Positions 12,701 through 23,287 of a stretch of DNA of 64,000 bases are shown piece by piece. Made by a program: the position numbers and the translations under genes. Within the stretch, counting starts at the first letter, position 1. Each line of letters starts with the position of its first letter. The DNA is from Parapristionchus giblindavisi. Taxonomy: Eukaryota > Nematoda > Chromadorea > Rhabditida > Diplogasteridae. The stretch is from assembly GCA_943737045.1 (NCBI GenBank), contig CALSFV010000148.1:39037-103036 (forward strand), written 5' to 3'. The notes beneath the pieces were generated by a model. That model worked only from the letters and a program-made list of their open reading frames with translations. It was not told the DNA's origin and made no database searches.

Positions 12701-14176
12701 ATTCTTTTCACGCTCTGAACTAAGATTAAAAAAACTGAATGAATGAACTAACAGGATTAGAACTCCTCATTTGTTTGAGTAGATCAGCTACTGTATACAC
12801 TCCATTATCTTCCATTTGTAGTGAAAGAAGTGCCTCAATTGCATGACGAACGTTACGAGCCGGATCAGATAGACGATGGACCAAACTGTTACTGAAAGAG
12901 AAGATCAATCATTATTGATTGATTCATGGAATATCGATTGATTCAATCATGACTCGACAATGATTATTGATTGATTGATTCATCATACAGGAATTATTAC
13001 GGATATTGTGGATATTCATAAGGGATAGCTTTTAACAAATTGCTCAATGATCACACACTCATAATTCAAGGAAATAGTGAAACACGAAATCACAATGTTA
13101 ACTATTTGGTAATATAAATTTTAATCCTACCCTTTCTGGACCAATTTTGTTGATTGAATCTCATTCCCTTCATCTCTATCATCGTACACAATTTGTCTAT
13201 GATATTGATAAGAAGAATATGAATAATAATAGGATGAAGAAGAAGAAGGAGGAGGAGGAAGAAGAAGAAGTCGACGACGTTGTTCAATCATTATATTCCA
13301 TTTACTATCCCCCTCTTCTCTCATTCTCCTTCTCTTCTCTAACTTCTCTATACTCTCTCCATTCCATATGATCTCTCACTCTCTTTCTCTCTCTACATTC
13401 CTTCTGATGAATCAGCTTTCCTATTCTCAATCATACGGGAACTTCACTCTCTTTAATATATCCATGTCCTTATACAAAAACTATGTCGATATTGGACGGC
13501 AGTGGAAGAATAAAATTATCAGTTACACTTCATACTTATTTAATGATACTATAATCCAACTATAAAAACCTTCAAACAAAATAACCCGCCATTTTCTGGT
13601 CTCTAATTAAATATATTCAATTGAATTGCAATTGTATTTTTGATGACTTATTTTTTTCTCGTACAGAAAAATTTCATTGTTGGATGATCGGATCAATCGG
13701 AATAACGGCAGAATGAGCCATTTTGTACTTATTATTTATTTTCATCTTTATTTTGTATGAAATTCTGACTATTGGACAAAAATAAACAATAAAATGAAGA
13801 AATTGAAGTGTAATTAAAATGAATGACTTACCGTTTAGGTGTCAATTGCCAATCAGTAAACAGAGCTCCCCTCGTACGCTCCCATCGTGTATCACCGTAT
13901 GCTGCATTCACTACTGTAACATAGATCATTACGGTAGTTATTCATCGTAGCCAACAACATATTATACTGCACGATTAATTACAATGATATTTTAAAGCAA
14001 GCTAAAGAGAAAATATCAAAGCAATCGACTAGTTTTCAAAATAATATAAAAAACGAAACATGAAACTAGATGGTTGAATCTATAACTATGAAGTAAAGTG
14101 TACCATTGTAGGCATGTTCGTGTATATCCCTCGCCAGATCCACATTCTGATGACGGTAGGCTGATGTTGCCGTCAT
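3050..14176 (-). CDS. hmp-2: Beta-catenin, HMP-2 type (armadillo repeat)
   Basis: Adherens-junction beta-catenin that would link classical cadherin to alpha-catenin. Exons from 5' to 3' on the - strand: 14176-14104, 13910-13832, about 13325-13131, 12891-12753, 12576-12476, 10178-10040, 9655-9567, 9365-9248, 9177-9118, 9052-8970, 8833-8742, 8313-8201, 7697-7634, 7443-7329, 7122-6976, 6745-6617, 4807-4660, 4015-3887, 3684-3605, 3385-3214, 3142-3050; about 785 residues. Phases agree at every junction; only the 5' edge of exon 3 is uncertain. Armadillo repeats are clear: ARLAAGALSHISEHPNG, IIFRSNGLEDLIRMLG, SVVRYALTTLHRLLVH, CALRHCTARHA, ASGVLSNLTCNN, ALGVVRNAALLPEN, ASAGALHQMAAHP. The N-terminal WERTRGALFTDWQ and the C-terminal WFDTDL resemble C. 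elegans HMP-2 rather than BAR-1 or WRM-1. Introns carry several mobile elements, listed separately. Confidence 0.9.
3702..3756. repeat. (AAT)n microsatellite
   Basis: Uninterrupted run of TAA/AAT triplets in an hmp-2 intron. Confidence 0.9.
4338..4665. repeat. 36-bp minisatellite made from an exon-intron junction
   Basis: About nine head-to-tail copies of a 36-bp unit starting immediately downstream of the exon ending at 4660. Each copy repeats the last exon codons and the 5' splice site (GATGAA|GTGAGTACTG on the - strand). The unit is a multiple of three and has no stop, so the hmp-2 frame reads through it as DEVSTVGYCRLG seven times and ends at 4378. Confidence 0.9.
4878..4892. repeat. Poly-G tract
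   Basis: Fifteen consecutive G in an hmp-2 intron of otherwise AT-rich sequence. Confidence 0.9.
5055..6514. mobile_element. Long inverted-repeat (fold-back) element in an hmp-2 intron
   Basis: The two ends are near-perfect reverse complements: 5055 onward (GGTATCGATGAAAAATG) matches 6514 backward, and arm identity continues inward to about 5555 and 6005, roughly 500 bp per arm. The same 67-codon open frame therefore appears on both strands (5097-5300 and 6269-6472), differing at one residue; I take it as a by-product of the repeat, not a gene. A diverged direct copy of part of the arm fills 5530-5770. No clear target-site duplication; no transposase. It is likely a non-autonomous fold-back transposon. 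Confidence 0.75.
7186..7222. repeat. GC-rich hairpin in an hmp-2 intron
   Basis: TTTTTCCCCGCGGGGCC followed by CTGCGGGGAAAATT forms a short stem, standing out by base composition. Confidence 0.5.
8346..8465. mobile_element. hAT-like MITE, family CATAGGTYGAA, copy 1
   Basis: 120-bp element in an hmp-2 intron. Ends are CATAGGTCGAA and TTCGACCTATG. It is flanked by a perfect 8-bp duplication, ATTAATTG (8338-8345 and 8466-8473). Inside are two inverted copies of a CCGGTCAGG-containing box. Two more copies lie at 45273 and 58935. An 8-bp duplication fits hAT transposases; no coding capacity. Confidence 0.8.
10668..11070 (-). pseudogene. Tc1-like transposase C-terminal fragment, mirror copy
   Basis: Reverse-complement twin of the fragment at 11300-11704 within the same palindrome, nearly identical and equally truncated. 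The longer open frames here are in the wrong frame and are shadows. Confidence 0.65.
11300..11704 (+). pseudogene. Tc1-like transposase C-terminal fragment
   Basis: Frame ending at 11704 reads NIWGIMVRRVYKNNK, then EWDDIERQLFSALYG, then ISRMGHNIEY and stop, typical of the end of Tc1-family DDE transposases (after the SPDLNPIENxW block). A TAG at 11510-11512 and frame changes upstream break it. The mirror-image copy on the - strand spans about 11070-10668. Confidence 0.7.
12108..12178 (+). other. tRNA-like sequence with A and B boxes (pseudo-tRNA or SINE head)
   Basis: An A box TGGCTTAGTGG starts at 12115 and a B box GGTTCGATTCC at 12158, with a perfect T-arm (GTAGG/CCTAC). The acceptor stem does not pair and I find no convincing anticodon stem, so it is unlikely to be a working tRNA. 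It lies inside the 10303-12351 element and may be a tRNA-derived piece with a pol III promoter. Confidence 0.4.
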
Positions 14177-14190
14177 CAAAGATCAACCCT
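14177..14190 (-). promoter_or_regulatory. Probable trans-splice acceptor of hmp-2
   Basis: Read on the - strand, a TTTCAG acceptor ends at 14189 and is followed by only 12 bases before the ATG at 14176-14174. No upstream coding exon is seen. This spacing is what a spliced-leader acceptor looks like in nematodes. A cis-spliced 5' UTR intron would look the same. Confidence 0.45.
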
Positions 14191-14621
14191 GAAATGATGA
14201 GATCAAAGGTTAAATCTGAAATTACGAAATCAAAGATCACAAATGGACATAGTGACAATTGGTTCAAGTATAGAAGATAAGACTATGCAAACATGATGAA
14301 TAGTATGTCCGAAAGAATGATCGTTAGCCTCTTCAAATCAACCAAACCCTCTTAACTCTCTAAACACTCTTGACTATTCATCTAATCGATATATTGATTG
14401 ATTTATTGATACTATAATGACTAGTCAAACAACATGCTCCAACCTACTAATAGTAAAGTGAACATAAAAGTAGGTCAAGCCAAACATCATCTCTTATACT
14501 AGACTCGGAAGAAAAGAAAATAACTTCATTATACATTGAGAAAATATTGAATAACAGAATATATGATGATAATAATAGCCCTTGTGTGAAACGGGAATGC
14601 GCATGGACGAAGTTAGAGGCA

Positions 14622-14623
<2 letters not shown>

Positions 14624-14686
<63 letters not shown>
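14624..14686. repeat. (AG)n microsatellite
   Basis: About 30 AG dinucleotides with a single interruption. Confidence 0.9.
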
Positions 14687-15094
14687 GGGGGCAAGAGATA
14701 CATCATGATGACTCAGTATCTCTCTTCCTCTCTCATTCATCTCCTAGTGGTGGAACCTATCTCTCCCTCTCTCTTCTCACTCGCTATAGTATAGAAGATG
14801 GCTCGATAAGGAGAGGTAGAGGTAGAGGTATAAGGAGAGGTAGAGAGGGAGAGGGAGAGGTAGAGGGAGAGAGAGGAAGGGTATGCCGCGCGACCTTCCC
14901 TTATGATCGTTTCTGACAGTGTAGTGTGCACATGCCGGGACAAGGCCAGCTTGACCGTTAAATTCCATTGAAAGATCAAAGATAACAAATAGTCTGAAGA
15001 CGAGGAAAATAACGTCTTGAGAATGTAAAAATAAGGAAAAATCAATATTTGAACTTCATTTATTGAACAGAATAAGAGTGGGAGGTCAATGAAT

Positions 15095-15180
15095 TGAGGG
15101 AGAAGTTGAGGGAGAGGGAGAGAGAGAAGGAGAGGGAGAGGGAGAAGGAGAGGGAGGGAGAGGGAGAGGGAGAGAAGAAA
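15095..15180. repeat. GGAGA-rich low-complexity tract
   Basis: Imperfect purine repeat (GAGAGG/GGAGAA). Confidence 0.8.
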
Positions 15181-15757
15181 AGGAGAAGATGGACTAAGCG
15201 TGAGACGAAGGAACGAATAGTGGACACAATGGAGAAGAGGGTCAACAGAGGGAAGATCTGATGGAGAGAAGAAGAGAGGGACTACATAATAGGAGGATTG
15301 AATGAAGAGGAAGAGGAATTAGCTAGAACGATTAATAGTCTATCTCTTTAGTACAGATATTAAGGACAGTCGGAACATAAATGTAATACAATTAAGATTC
15401 TTTCATATTGTCTAGAGGAACCTACCACAGATCAGCTATAAGGAGATATGGACAAAATTAGCGAGGTAGATAATGAGCAAAATGGGAGTAAGGATTATGG
15501 GATATATCACAATTAACGATGATTATCGATTGAAAGTAGTGGCCTATTTACAAAATATCTTCTACGAAAAGCAAGTGAATTATATCAGCATACAGTAATT
15601 TACATAAATTGTGTAGCAATGACTTACGAGTCAACGAAAAGAATGGCAAATCAATAATATTAGACAAAATATTTAACATAAATCTATACAAATGCACAGG
15701 GATGTTAGGTTGAGGATGAATCAATCATAATCATACGGTAATCGATATATGGATGAA

Positions 15758-17250
15758 TCAATAATATACAGTAAGATGACTATCAATAGGTGTTCTACAA
15801 AGGGGACAGAGAGGATCATAATCATCCATGAGAGTAGGAAGACAATGAGAGCAGATACACATATGATTGCATGGACGGAATAGAATATCCTGAATGATTA
15901 AAGATCAAAGATCAAAGATCAACTATATAAAGTTATTCAATGAGATTACATATCAATGATTAAACATTAACCGTATCCGATCATCTAAAAGGTTATAGTT
16001 CAAAGATGGATCAAAGATATCGAGATGATTGAGTAAACTAGAAATCAAAGATAACTGTATCATGTAATTTGATTAGATCAAGATATAACAATAATATTTC
16101 TTTAAAAAATCGTATCTATATCATAATAGATCGATAAGATCACGTGTTCGTACCTTAGGATTGACCATACAAATAACACAATCAACATTAGTAGATGATG
16201 AAGGACTAGTTGGAGTTCCTATTGATGATGAGGTAGATAGTCGAGGAGAACGACGGACACCTCAATATCGATCAATAGTCTCAGAAAAAAGTATGACTTT
16301 AACGGAAACGAATATAATTAAATTAAATATAATGTTAACACATGAAACAAGTGAATTGTCTTATCCCAGTTTCTGTTTGACTTGACTAACAATAAGGAAA
16401 TTGATACATGAATGTTATCAATCAATAAGAAATGAATAAAATGAAACAAACTTCCAGCAGGAGTAGGTGTTCTTCTTGGTGATAGAGCTTGTACTGTTCT
16501 ATCCACAGCCTGTGCTCTTCTTCGAATTGTCGCGATCAAATCGAGAATCCATTGGATTGGATGAGAAAGATGATGAAGGATGTTCACGAATGTATTCACC
16601 TAAATAAATAATATTGTTTCCTTAGACAATATAAAACGTCACAATATAGTCATTAGAACTGTTGATTCGGTAGAGAATATCTAGAAACTAGATCAGAATT
16701 CATTAAATGTATTTATCATAAGTAACATTGATAGAGTATTGTTAAAAGAAATAACAAAGTATAAAAGATGTATAATATGATAAGATAATCTTATTCTATT
16801 CGATATAGAATCATAATAACCAACCTGGGGTACGAAAATGCCGAGAATTGCGAAGAGAATAGATGCGATGTATGGGAAAGCCGTATATATTATCCATTGG
16901 AAGAGATTCTGTGATGTAATCTTCCGTACAGCGAAGATGAAGAGAATACAACTGACACAGAGAAAGCATACGGTGATAGGGAAATTTGAAGCTGCATTGA
17001 AACATATTCGTGCAGGGATTGTGGCAAAGTAGAAGATATATGAAGATATCGTCAATATTAAGTTAACGATCCTCACGGGGATCCAGAGGACGTTAACGAT
17101 GAACGAACTCAGATTGACTATGATCGATTCCAATGACATCGTCACTATTTGGGCTGATTTCACGATCGAAGTAAGGAGATAATCACAGAGTTCAGCGTAA
17201 GCGTTGAAGAATGTGAGGTAGAATGGTTCCTCTCGTTCGGTTTCTTCCAT
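15758..17250 (-). CDS. Multi-pass membrane RING-finger protein, RNF26-like E3 ligase
   Basis: Exons on the - strand: 17250-16825, 16599-16452, 16260-16154, 15889-15758; phases agree and give 270 residues. The first 170 residues contain several hydrophobic segments (for example IIVNLSSFIVNVLWIPV, ITVCFLCVSCILFIFAV, AFPYIASILFAILGIFV). The C-terminus is a C3HC4 RING: CVIC, then PCNHMCICSHC, then CPLC, ending SHLTVYY. RING domains recruit E2 enzymes; the arrangement of N-terminal membrane spans and a terminal RING matches RNF26-type ligases of the endoplasmic reticulum or other endomembranes. The exact orthologue is inferred, not proven. The third exon's acceptor reads ATTGAG rather than TTTCAG. 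Confidence 0.75.
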
Positions 17251-19035
17251 TCAAATGGGACACACTATGGCTACCGAGCCATACGCAACTGAAAATAACT
17301 CTTTAAAAACACTGAACGATAAATAAACCAAATTTATTTAATTTTTTTCAAAAGGCGCACAAAATATGGCACTTTGCCAGGTATCGTAATCTTCATATAA
17401 TTTAGCGGGATGTCAAACATTTGACTAGTTCGAAAAAAACATTTTGATCCTAATATGGCCAAGAATAATACTTAGCTTGTAGCTCTTTTTATTGCATCAG
17501 TTGTGACTAATAAAGTTTTAAAATATGCTTCGCGAATAATCACGCGTTCTCAGGTCGCAATTTTTTACGTATTGCTCGGAATTAGACTCGTATTATAAGG
17601 TGAACAATCGATCTTAAGAATGTCGAATAAACACAACAAATATTTTTTAGTCATTTTAAAAATTTTTAGTCACTAGTCACTGCAGTTTAAAGTTTAAAAT
17701 GATCCGATTTTGAACGCAATTTTGCTATTATAATTAGGAATTTTTTTCTACTGGCGGGCCAGGTTATTCAAATTCTCTGAGAAATGTAATAGAGTTATTT
17801 AATAATAGTGCAACATATTTCGTTATTTGAAATTTTAACTGAATTATCTGTTTCATTGGTGTGTTTTTCCTTTTGAAATAATGGCTAAACGACAGCTGAT
17901 TGTTAGTAGGGGGGAGGGTCTCGGCCTGTGACTATCTCCAGTGTAATAATCAGCGTTCTCTGAGATTCCTTTCGAGTCATTCACTATTCGTTCTCTAGTT
18001 TCTTTCATTTCTTATTCTCACGATTCCTTTCTTTCCTTCTACTTCTTCTTCTTCTTATCAGGCGTCATAACCAGAAGTAATCCCTTGTCCTCTTCGTTGC
18101 AACTCCATATAAGTCCCTTCCAATCTCTCTCAATAAGCTGTCATAATTCTCTTATCAGTAAAGACTATAACTCCTGTCTTGTCGGTAGACTCGTCCTGTC
18201 ATTCAAGCTATTGGTCATGTAACTACACAGTTGTTGTTTATCCCCATGTGATAACACTCCCACGATTCCATTCTGTCCTGACTCACGTGAGTGTCATTCG
18301 CACTTCTCTAAATAGATCTACGATGCACTTTTCATTGTCTGTTTTATCGATTGTTTCTCGTGACCGGAACCTCTACTCCCCCACTCGATTGAGCTCATAT
18401 TACTTTGTGTGAACTCTGGCTCATACATTCGGCGATGGCGATAGAGTGCATCTGAACTTTCCAAAGGAAGGAGAATTTAAGATGGAAATGTCTTGAGGGA
18501 GTAATATATACTTTCAATATTCTTCTCAATCCAATATGTCAACTTCCCTACTCTATTCTATGTATACATAGATGGTTGCCAAGTCACGACACAATTATTA
18601 CTCACGTGAGATCTATATCTTTTCGGAAGTCTCTAGAAGTCTCTATCTACTGACTGAACTCTATCCCATTACAGTAGTACTTTGTGTCCGTATTTGTATA
18701 AACATGTTTGTCTTCTACTTCTCTAAATTCCTTTTGTTGCCTTTTGCCATCCTTCTCCTATTCATTCTTCATCTCTGTCACGAAGCCATCTGCTTTGTGT
18801 ATATGTGCCATAATTCTGTCGTCCAAGTGAATTTCCGCTCTTCCACTCATCCCTCCTTTCCTCTATTCCTCTCTTCTTCTATACTTAAATATGGTTACTT
18901 ACAAGGTCTTCACTGATTACCATCTATCACTTATTTCTAACACAAACTTTGTTCACTCCCCTTCCTCTTCATCGTCTACATAGATTGTCAAGTAGCGATA
19001 TGAGATAGACACTCACTTCGTTTTCTTTTATCATA
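17251..19035. other. Intergenic region, no gene found
   Basis: AT-rich, with a CTTCTT-rich patch near 18035-18060. A 114-codon frame at 18572-18916 (+) is Cys/Phe/Leu-rich with no partner exon or family resemblance and is treated as chance. No element with recognisable ends. Confidence 0.5.
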
Positions 19036-19096
19036 CTAGCCGCGCCTAACGGCGCGACTATCGGGGGGAAACCCCCCGAACCCCCCCCCCCCCATA
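19036..19096 (-). mobile_element. Possible Helitron 3' terminus
   Basis: On the - strand the sequence ends with a GC hairpin CGCGCCGTTAGGCGCG, one G, then CTAG, followed by T, with A just outside (A|CTAG on the + strand at 19035-19039). A hairpin just before CTRR, inserted between A and T, is the Helitron 3' hallmark. A second hairpin (GGGGGG/CCCCCC) lies immediately inside. The element would extend rightward over the tandem array; its 5' end (TC...) was not identified. Confidence 0.45.
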
Positions 19097-19174
19097 TATA
19101 TATAAATACATAAATAAATATATATATATATATATATAAATATATAAATATATATATAAATTGTTTAGCGCTAA

Positions 19175-19283
19175 TGCACTGTTACATTTGCCTTACGTGT
19201 CTACGCCGTAACCCCCTCCGCCGCCTGTCCTACGCGACGGAGGGGGTTACGGCGTAGACACGTAAGGCAAATGTAACAGTGCA
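19175..19283. mobile_element. Hairpin MITE, family TGCACYGTTAC, copy 1
   Basis: 109-bp near-perfect palindrome, TGCACTGTTACATTTGCC to its reverse, with a GC-rich core (GCCGTAACCCCC). Flanked by TAA on both sides (19172-19174 and 19284-19286). It marks the left border of the tandem array. Copies at 26087 and 33668 also have TAA duplications. A 3-bp TAA duplication is typical of PIF/Harbinger elements. Confidence 0.75.
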
Positions 19284-19647
19284 TAAGGAAGATGTTTAAG
19301 TAGACCAATATAGTATTACGGGAACTAACGCTAAGACTACCGTAACTAAAGGAACATTGCTAAGTGTGAATGGTAACTGAATCGATAGAATCTTTAAGTA
19401 GATCAATATAGATCTAACTATTGTAGCATCGACCTCTCCTCATGTATTTAGTAATTCTGTAAAAGATGAAATCCAGTAATTGCAACTATATCGTCGCAAC
19501 TTCTTGTCATAATATGTATTTTGATTGTTCTCTTTTCTCACTTCTTTTCTCTCTTCTCCAAGATGCGATAAATATATTATTATAAACTACAATATAGTAT
19601 CACGGGAACTAACGCTAAGACTTCCTTAACTTAAGGAACATTGCTAA

Positions 19648-20278
19648 CATGGGAATGGTGTGAACTCACATATCCCGATTTTCACGAAAATTGCAGGGTT
19701 TACTAAATCGACTGTGCTGATTTCAAGTCTGCTTTAAAAACCTGCGAAATGTTTTTCTGAAGCGAGTTATAGACCGGAAAAGAGCGATTTTTTTACTTTT
19801 CAAGCCATTTTCAGCTGATTTTTCAGCTTTTTTCTTCACTCGATGTGAATTTTATCGCTCTTCTCTTCTCTTATATTCTCGCTCAAATCCTACTGCAGCA
19901 TTTTAAGGTGGTATGATGTTTTGCGGGTATTCCGGAAGGGGCTGGTTCGATTCCCCGGCAGTGAACTTCTTTTTCTGATTCATGGGTGATAAAACTTTTT
20001 AAATGACAAAAGATACCTCCGGAATACCAACCAAACATCGTAAGACTTGACCACGATGCAGCTTGGAGTGGAAAAAGATGATTATGATTATATTGCTCAG
20101 GGAAATCAGCTGAACAATCATTTGAAACATTAAAAAAATCACTTTTCGTCGGACTATAACTCGCTCCAGAAAAACATTTTGCAGGTTTTTAAAGCAGACT
20201 TGAAATCAGCACAGTCGATTTAGTAAACCCTGCAATTTTCGTGAAAATCGGGATATGTGAGTTCACACCATTCCCATG
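19648..20278. mobile_element. 631-bp hairpin MITE in array, copy 1
   Basis: Ends CATGGGAATGG and CCATTCCCATG, long imperfect inverted arms, TAA on both sides. The beta/alpha monomers without the element read TTGCTAAGTGTG, so TAA is a true target duplication. The left arm matches the right arm closely. Contains a tRNA-B-box-like GGTTCGATTCC. Confidence 0.85.
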
Positions 20279-20862
20279 TAAGTGTGAATGGTAACTAAAT
20301 CGATAGAATTTAAGTAGATCAATATAAATCTAACTATTGTAGCATCGACCTCTCCTCATGCATTTAGTAATTCTGTAAAAGTTGCAATCCAGTAATTTCA
20401 ACTATATCGTCGCAACTTCTTGTCATAATATGTATTTTGATTGTTCTCTTTTCTCACTTCTTTTCTCTCTTCTCCAAGATGCGATAAATATATTATTATT
20501 ATTATTATTATTATAAACTACAATATAGTATCACGGGAGCTAACGCTAAGACTACCTTAACTTAAGGAACATTGCTAAGTGTGAATGGTAACTAAATCGA
20601 TAGAATCTTTAAGTAGATCAATATAGATCTAACTATTGTAGCATCGACCTCTCCTCATGTATTTAGTAATTCTGTAAAAGATGAAATCCAGTAATTGCAA
20701 CTATATCATCGCAACTTCTTGTCATAATATGTATTTTGATTGTTCTCTTTTCTCACTTCTTTTCTCTCTTCTCCAAGATGCGATAAATATATTATTATAA
20801 ACTACAATATAGTATCACGGGAACTAACGCTAAGACTTCCTTAACTTAAGGAACATTGCTAA

Positions 20863-21493
20863 CATGGGAATGGTGTGAACTCACATTTCCCTATTTTCAC
20901 GAAAGTTGCAGGGAATACTAACTCGAATACGCTGATTCCAAATCTGCATTAAAAACCTGCGAAATGTTTTTCTGAAGCGAGTTATAGACCGGAAAAGAGC
21001 GATTTTTTTACTTTTCAAGCCATTTTCAGCTGATTTTTCAGCTTTTTTCTCCACTCGATGTGAATTTTATCGCTCTTCTCTTCTCTTATATTCTCGCTCA
21101 AATCCTACTGCAGCATTTTAAGGTGGTATGATGTTTTGCTGGTATTCCGGAAGGGGCTGGTTCGATTCCCCGGCAGTGAACTTCTTTTTCTGATTCATGG
21201 GTGATAAAATTTTTTAAATGACAAAAGATCTCTCCGGAATACCAACCAAACATCGTAAGACTTGACCACGATGCAGCTTGGAGTGGAAAAAGATGATTAT
21301 GATTATATTGCTCAGGGAAATCAGCTGAACAATCATTTGAAACATTAAAAAAATCACTTTTCGTCGGACTATAACTCGCTCCAGAAAAACATTTTGCAGG
21401 TTTTTAAAGCAGACTTGAAATCAGCACAGTCGATTTAGTAAACCCTGCAATTTTCGTGAAAATCGGGATATGTGAGTTCACACCATTCCCATG
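20863..21493. mobile_element. 631-bp hairpin MITE in array, copy 2
   Basis: Same ends and TAA flanks as copy 1. Its outer left arm is diverged from the right arm (CATTTCCCTATTTTCACG instead of CATATCCCGATTTTCACG). Confidence 0.85.
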
Positions 21494-22074
21494 TAAGTGT
21501 GAATGGTAACTAAATCGATAGAATTTAAGTAGATCAATATAAATCTAACTATTGTAGCATCGACCTCTCCTCATGCATTTAGTAATTCTGTAAAAGTTGC
21601 AATCCAGTAATTTCAACTATATCGTCGCAACTTCTTGTCATAATATGTATTTTGATTGTTCTCTTTTCTCACTTCTTTTCTCTCTTCTCCAAGATGCGAT
21701 AAATATATTATTATAATTATTATTATAAACTACAATATAGTATCACGGGAGCTAACGCTAAGACTACCTTAACTTAAGGAACATTGCTAAGTGTGAATGG
21801 TAACTAAATCGATAGAATCTTTAAGTAGATCAATATAGATCTAACTATTGTAGCATCGACCTCTCCTCATGTATTTAGTAATTCTGTAAAAGATGAAATC
21901 CAGTAATTGCAACTATATCGTCGCAACTTCTTGTCATAATATGTATTTTGATTGTTCTCTTTTCTCACTTCTTTTCTCTCTTCTCCAAGATGCGATAAAT
22001 ATATTATTATAAACTACAATATAGTATCACGGGAGCTAACGCTAAGACTTCCTTAACTTAAGGAACATTGCTAA

Positions 22075-22706
22075 CATGGGAATGGTGTGAACTCACATTT
22101 CCCTATTTTCACGAAAGTTGCAGGGAATACTAACTCGAATACGCTGATTCCAAATCTGCATTAAAAACCTGCGAAATGTTTTTCTGAAGCGAGTTATAGA
22201 CCGGAAAAGAGCGATTTTTTTACTTTTCAAGCCATTTTCAGCTGATTTTTCAGCTTTTTTCTCCACTCGATATGAATTTTATCGCTCTTCTCTTCTCTTA
22301 TATTCTCGCTCAAATCCTACTGCAGCATTTTAAGGTGGTATGATGTTTTGCTGGTATTCCGGAAGGGGCTGGTTCGATTCCCCGGCAGTGAACTTCTTTT
22401 TCTGATTCATGGGTGATAAAATTTTTTAAATGACAAAAGATCCCTCCGGAATACCAACCAAACATCGTAAGACTTGACCACGATGCAGCTTGGAGTGGAA
22501 AAAGATGATTATGATTATATTGCTCAGGGAAATCAGCTGAATAATCATTTGAAACATTAAAAAAAATCACTTTTCGTCGGACTATAACTCGCTCCAGAAA
22601 AACATTTTACAGGTTTTTAAAGCAGACTTGAAATCAGCACAGTCGATTTAGTAAACCCTGCAATTTTCGTGAAAATCGGGATATGTGAGTTCACACCATT
22701 CCCATG
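22075..22706. mobile_element. 632-bp hairpin MITE in array, copy 3
   Basis: Same structure as copy 2, including the diverged left arm; one extra A in an A-run. Confidence 0.85.
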
Positions 22707-23287
22707 TAAGTGTGAATGGTAACTAAATCGATAGAATTTAAGTAGATCAATATAAATCTAACTATTGTAGCATCGACCTCTCCTCATGCATTTAGTAATT
22801 CTGTAAAAGTTGCAATCCAGTAATTTCAACTATATCGTCGCAACTTCTTGTCATAATATGTATTTTGATTGTTCTCTTTTCTCACTTCTTTTCTCTCTTC
22901 TCCAAGATGCGATAAATATATTATTATAATTATTATTATAAACTACAATATAGTATCACGGGAGCTAACGCTAAGACTACCGTAACTAAAGGAACATTGC
23001 TAAGTGTGAATGGTAACTGAATCGATAGAATCTTTAAGTAGATCAATATAGATCTAACTATTGTAGCATCGACCTCTCCTCATGTATTTAGTAATTCTGT
23101 AAAAGATGAAATCCAGTAATTGCAACTATATCGTCGCAACTTCTTGTCATAATATGTATTTTGATTGTTCTCTTTTCTCACTTCTTTTCTCTCTTCTCCA
23201 AGATGCGATAAATATATTATTATAAACTACAATATAGTATCACGGGAACTAACGCTAAGACTTCCTTAACTTAAGGAACATTGCTAA

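Larger units (their letters stand above)
14189..15757. other. Intergenic region with GA-rich simple repeats
   Basis: Lies between hmp-2 and the RING gene, both on the - strand. Contains (AG)n at 14624-14686 and imperfect GGAGA/GAGAGG tracts at 14805-14880 and 15095-15180. Open frames here (Leu/Ser or Arg/Glu strings) are translations of those repeats. No gene seen. Confidence 0.6.

Noticed and set aside
14447..15245. Ser/Leu- or Arg/Glu-rich frames
   Set aside because: Translations of GA/CT microsatellites.
18572..18916. 114-codon frame with hydrophobic stretches
   Set aside because: No splice partners, no family resemblance, and in a region of unstructured intergenic sequence.
19959..19985. 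tRNA T-arm-like GGCTGGTTCGATTCCCC in each hairpin element
   Set aside because: No matching A box or cloverleaf; noted only as a B-box-like motif.
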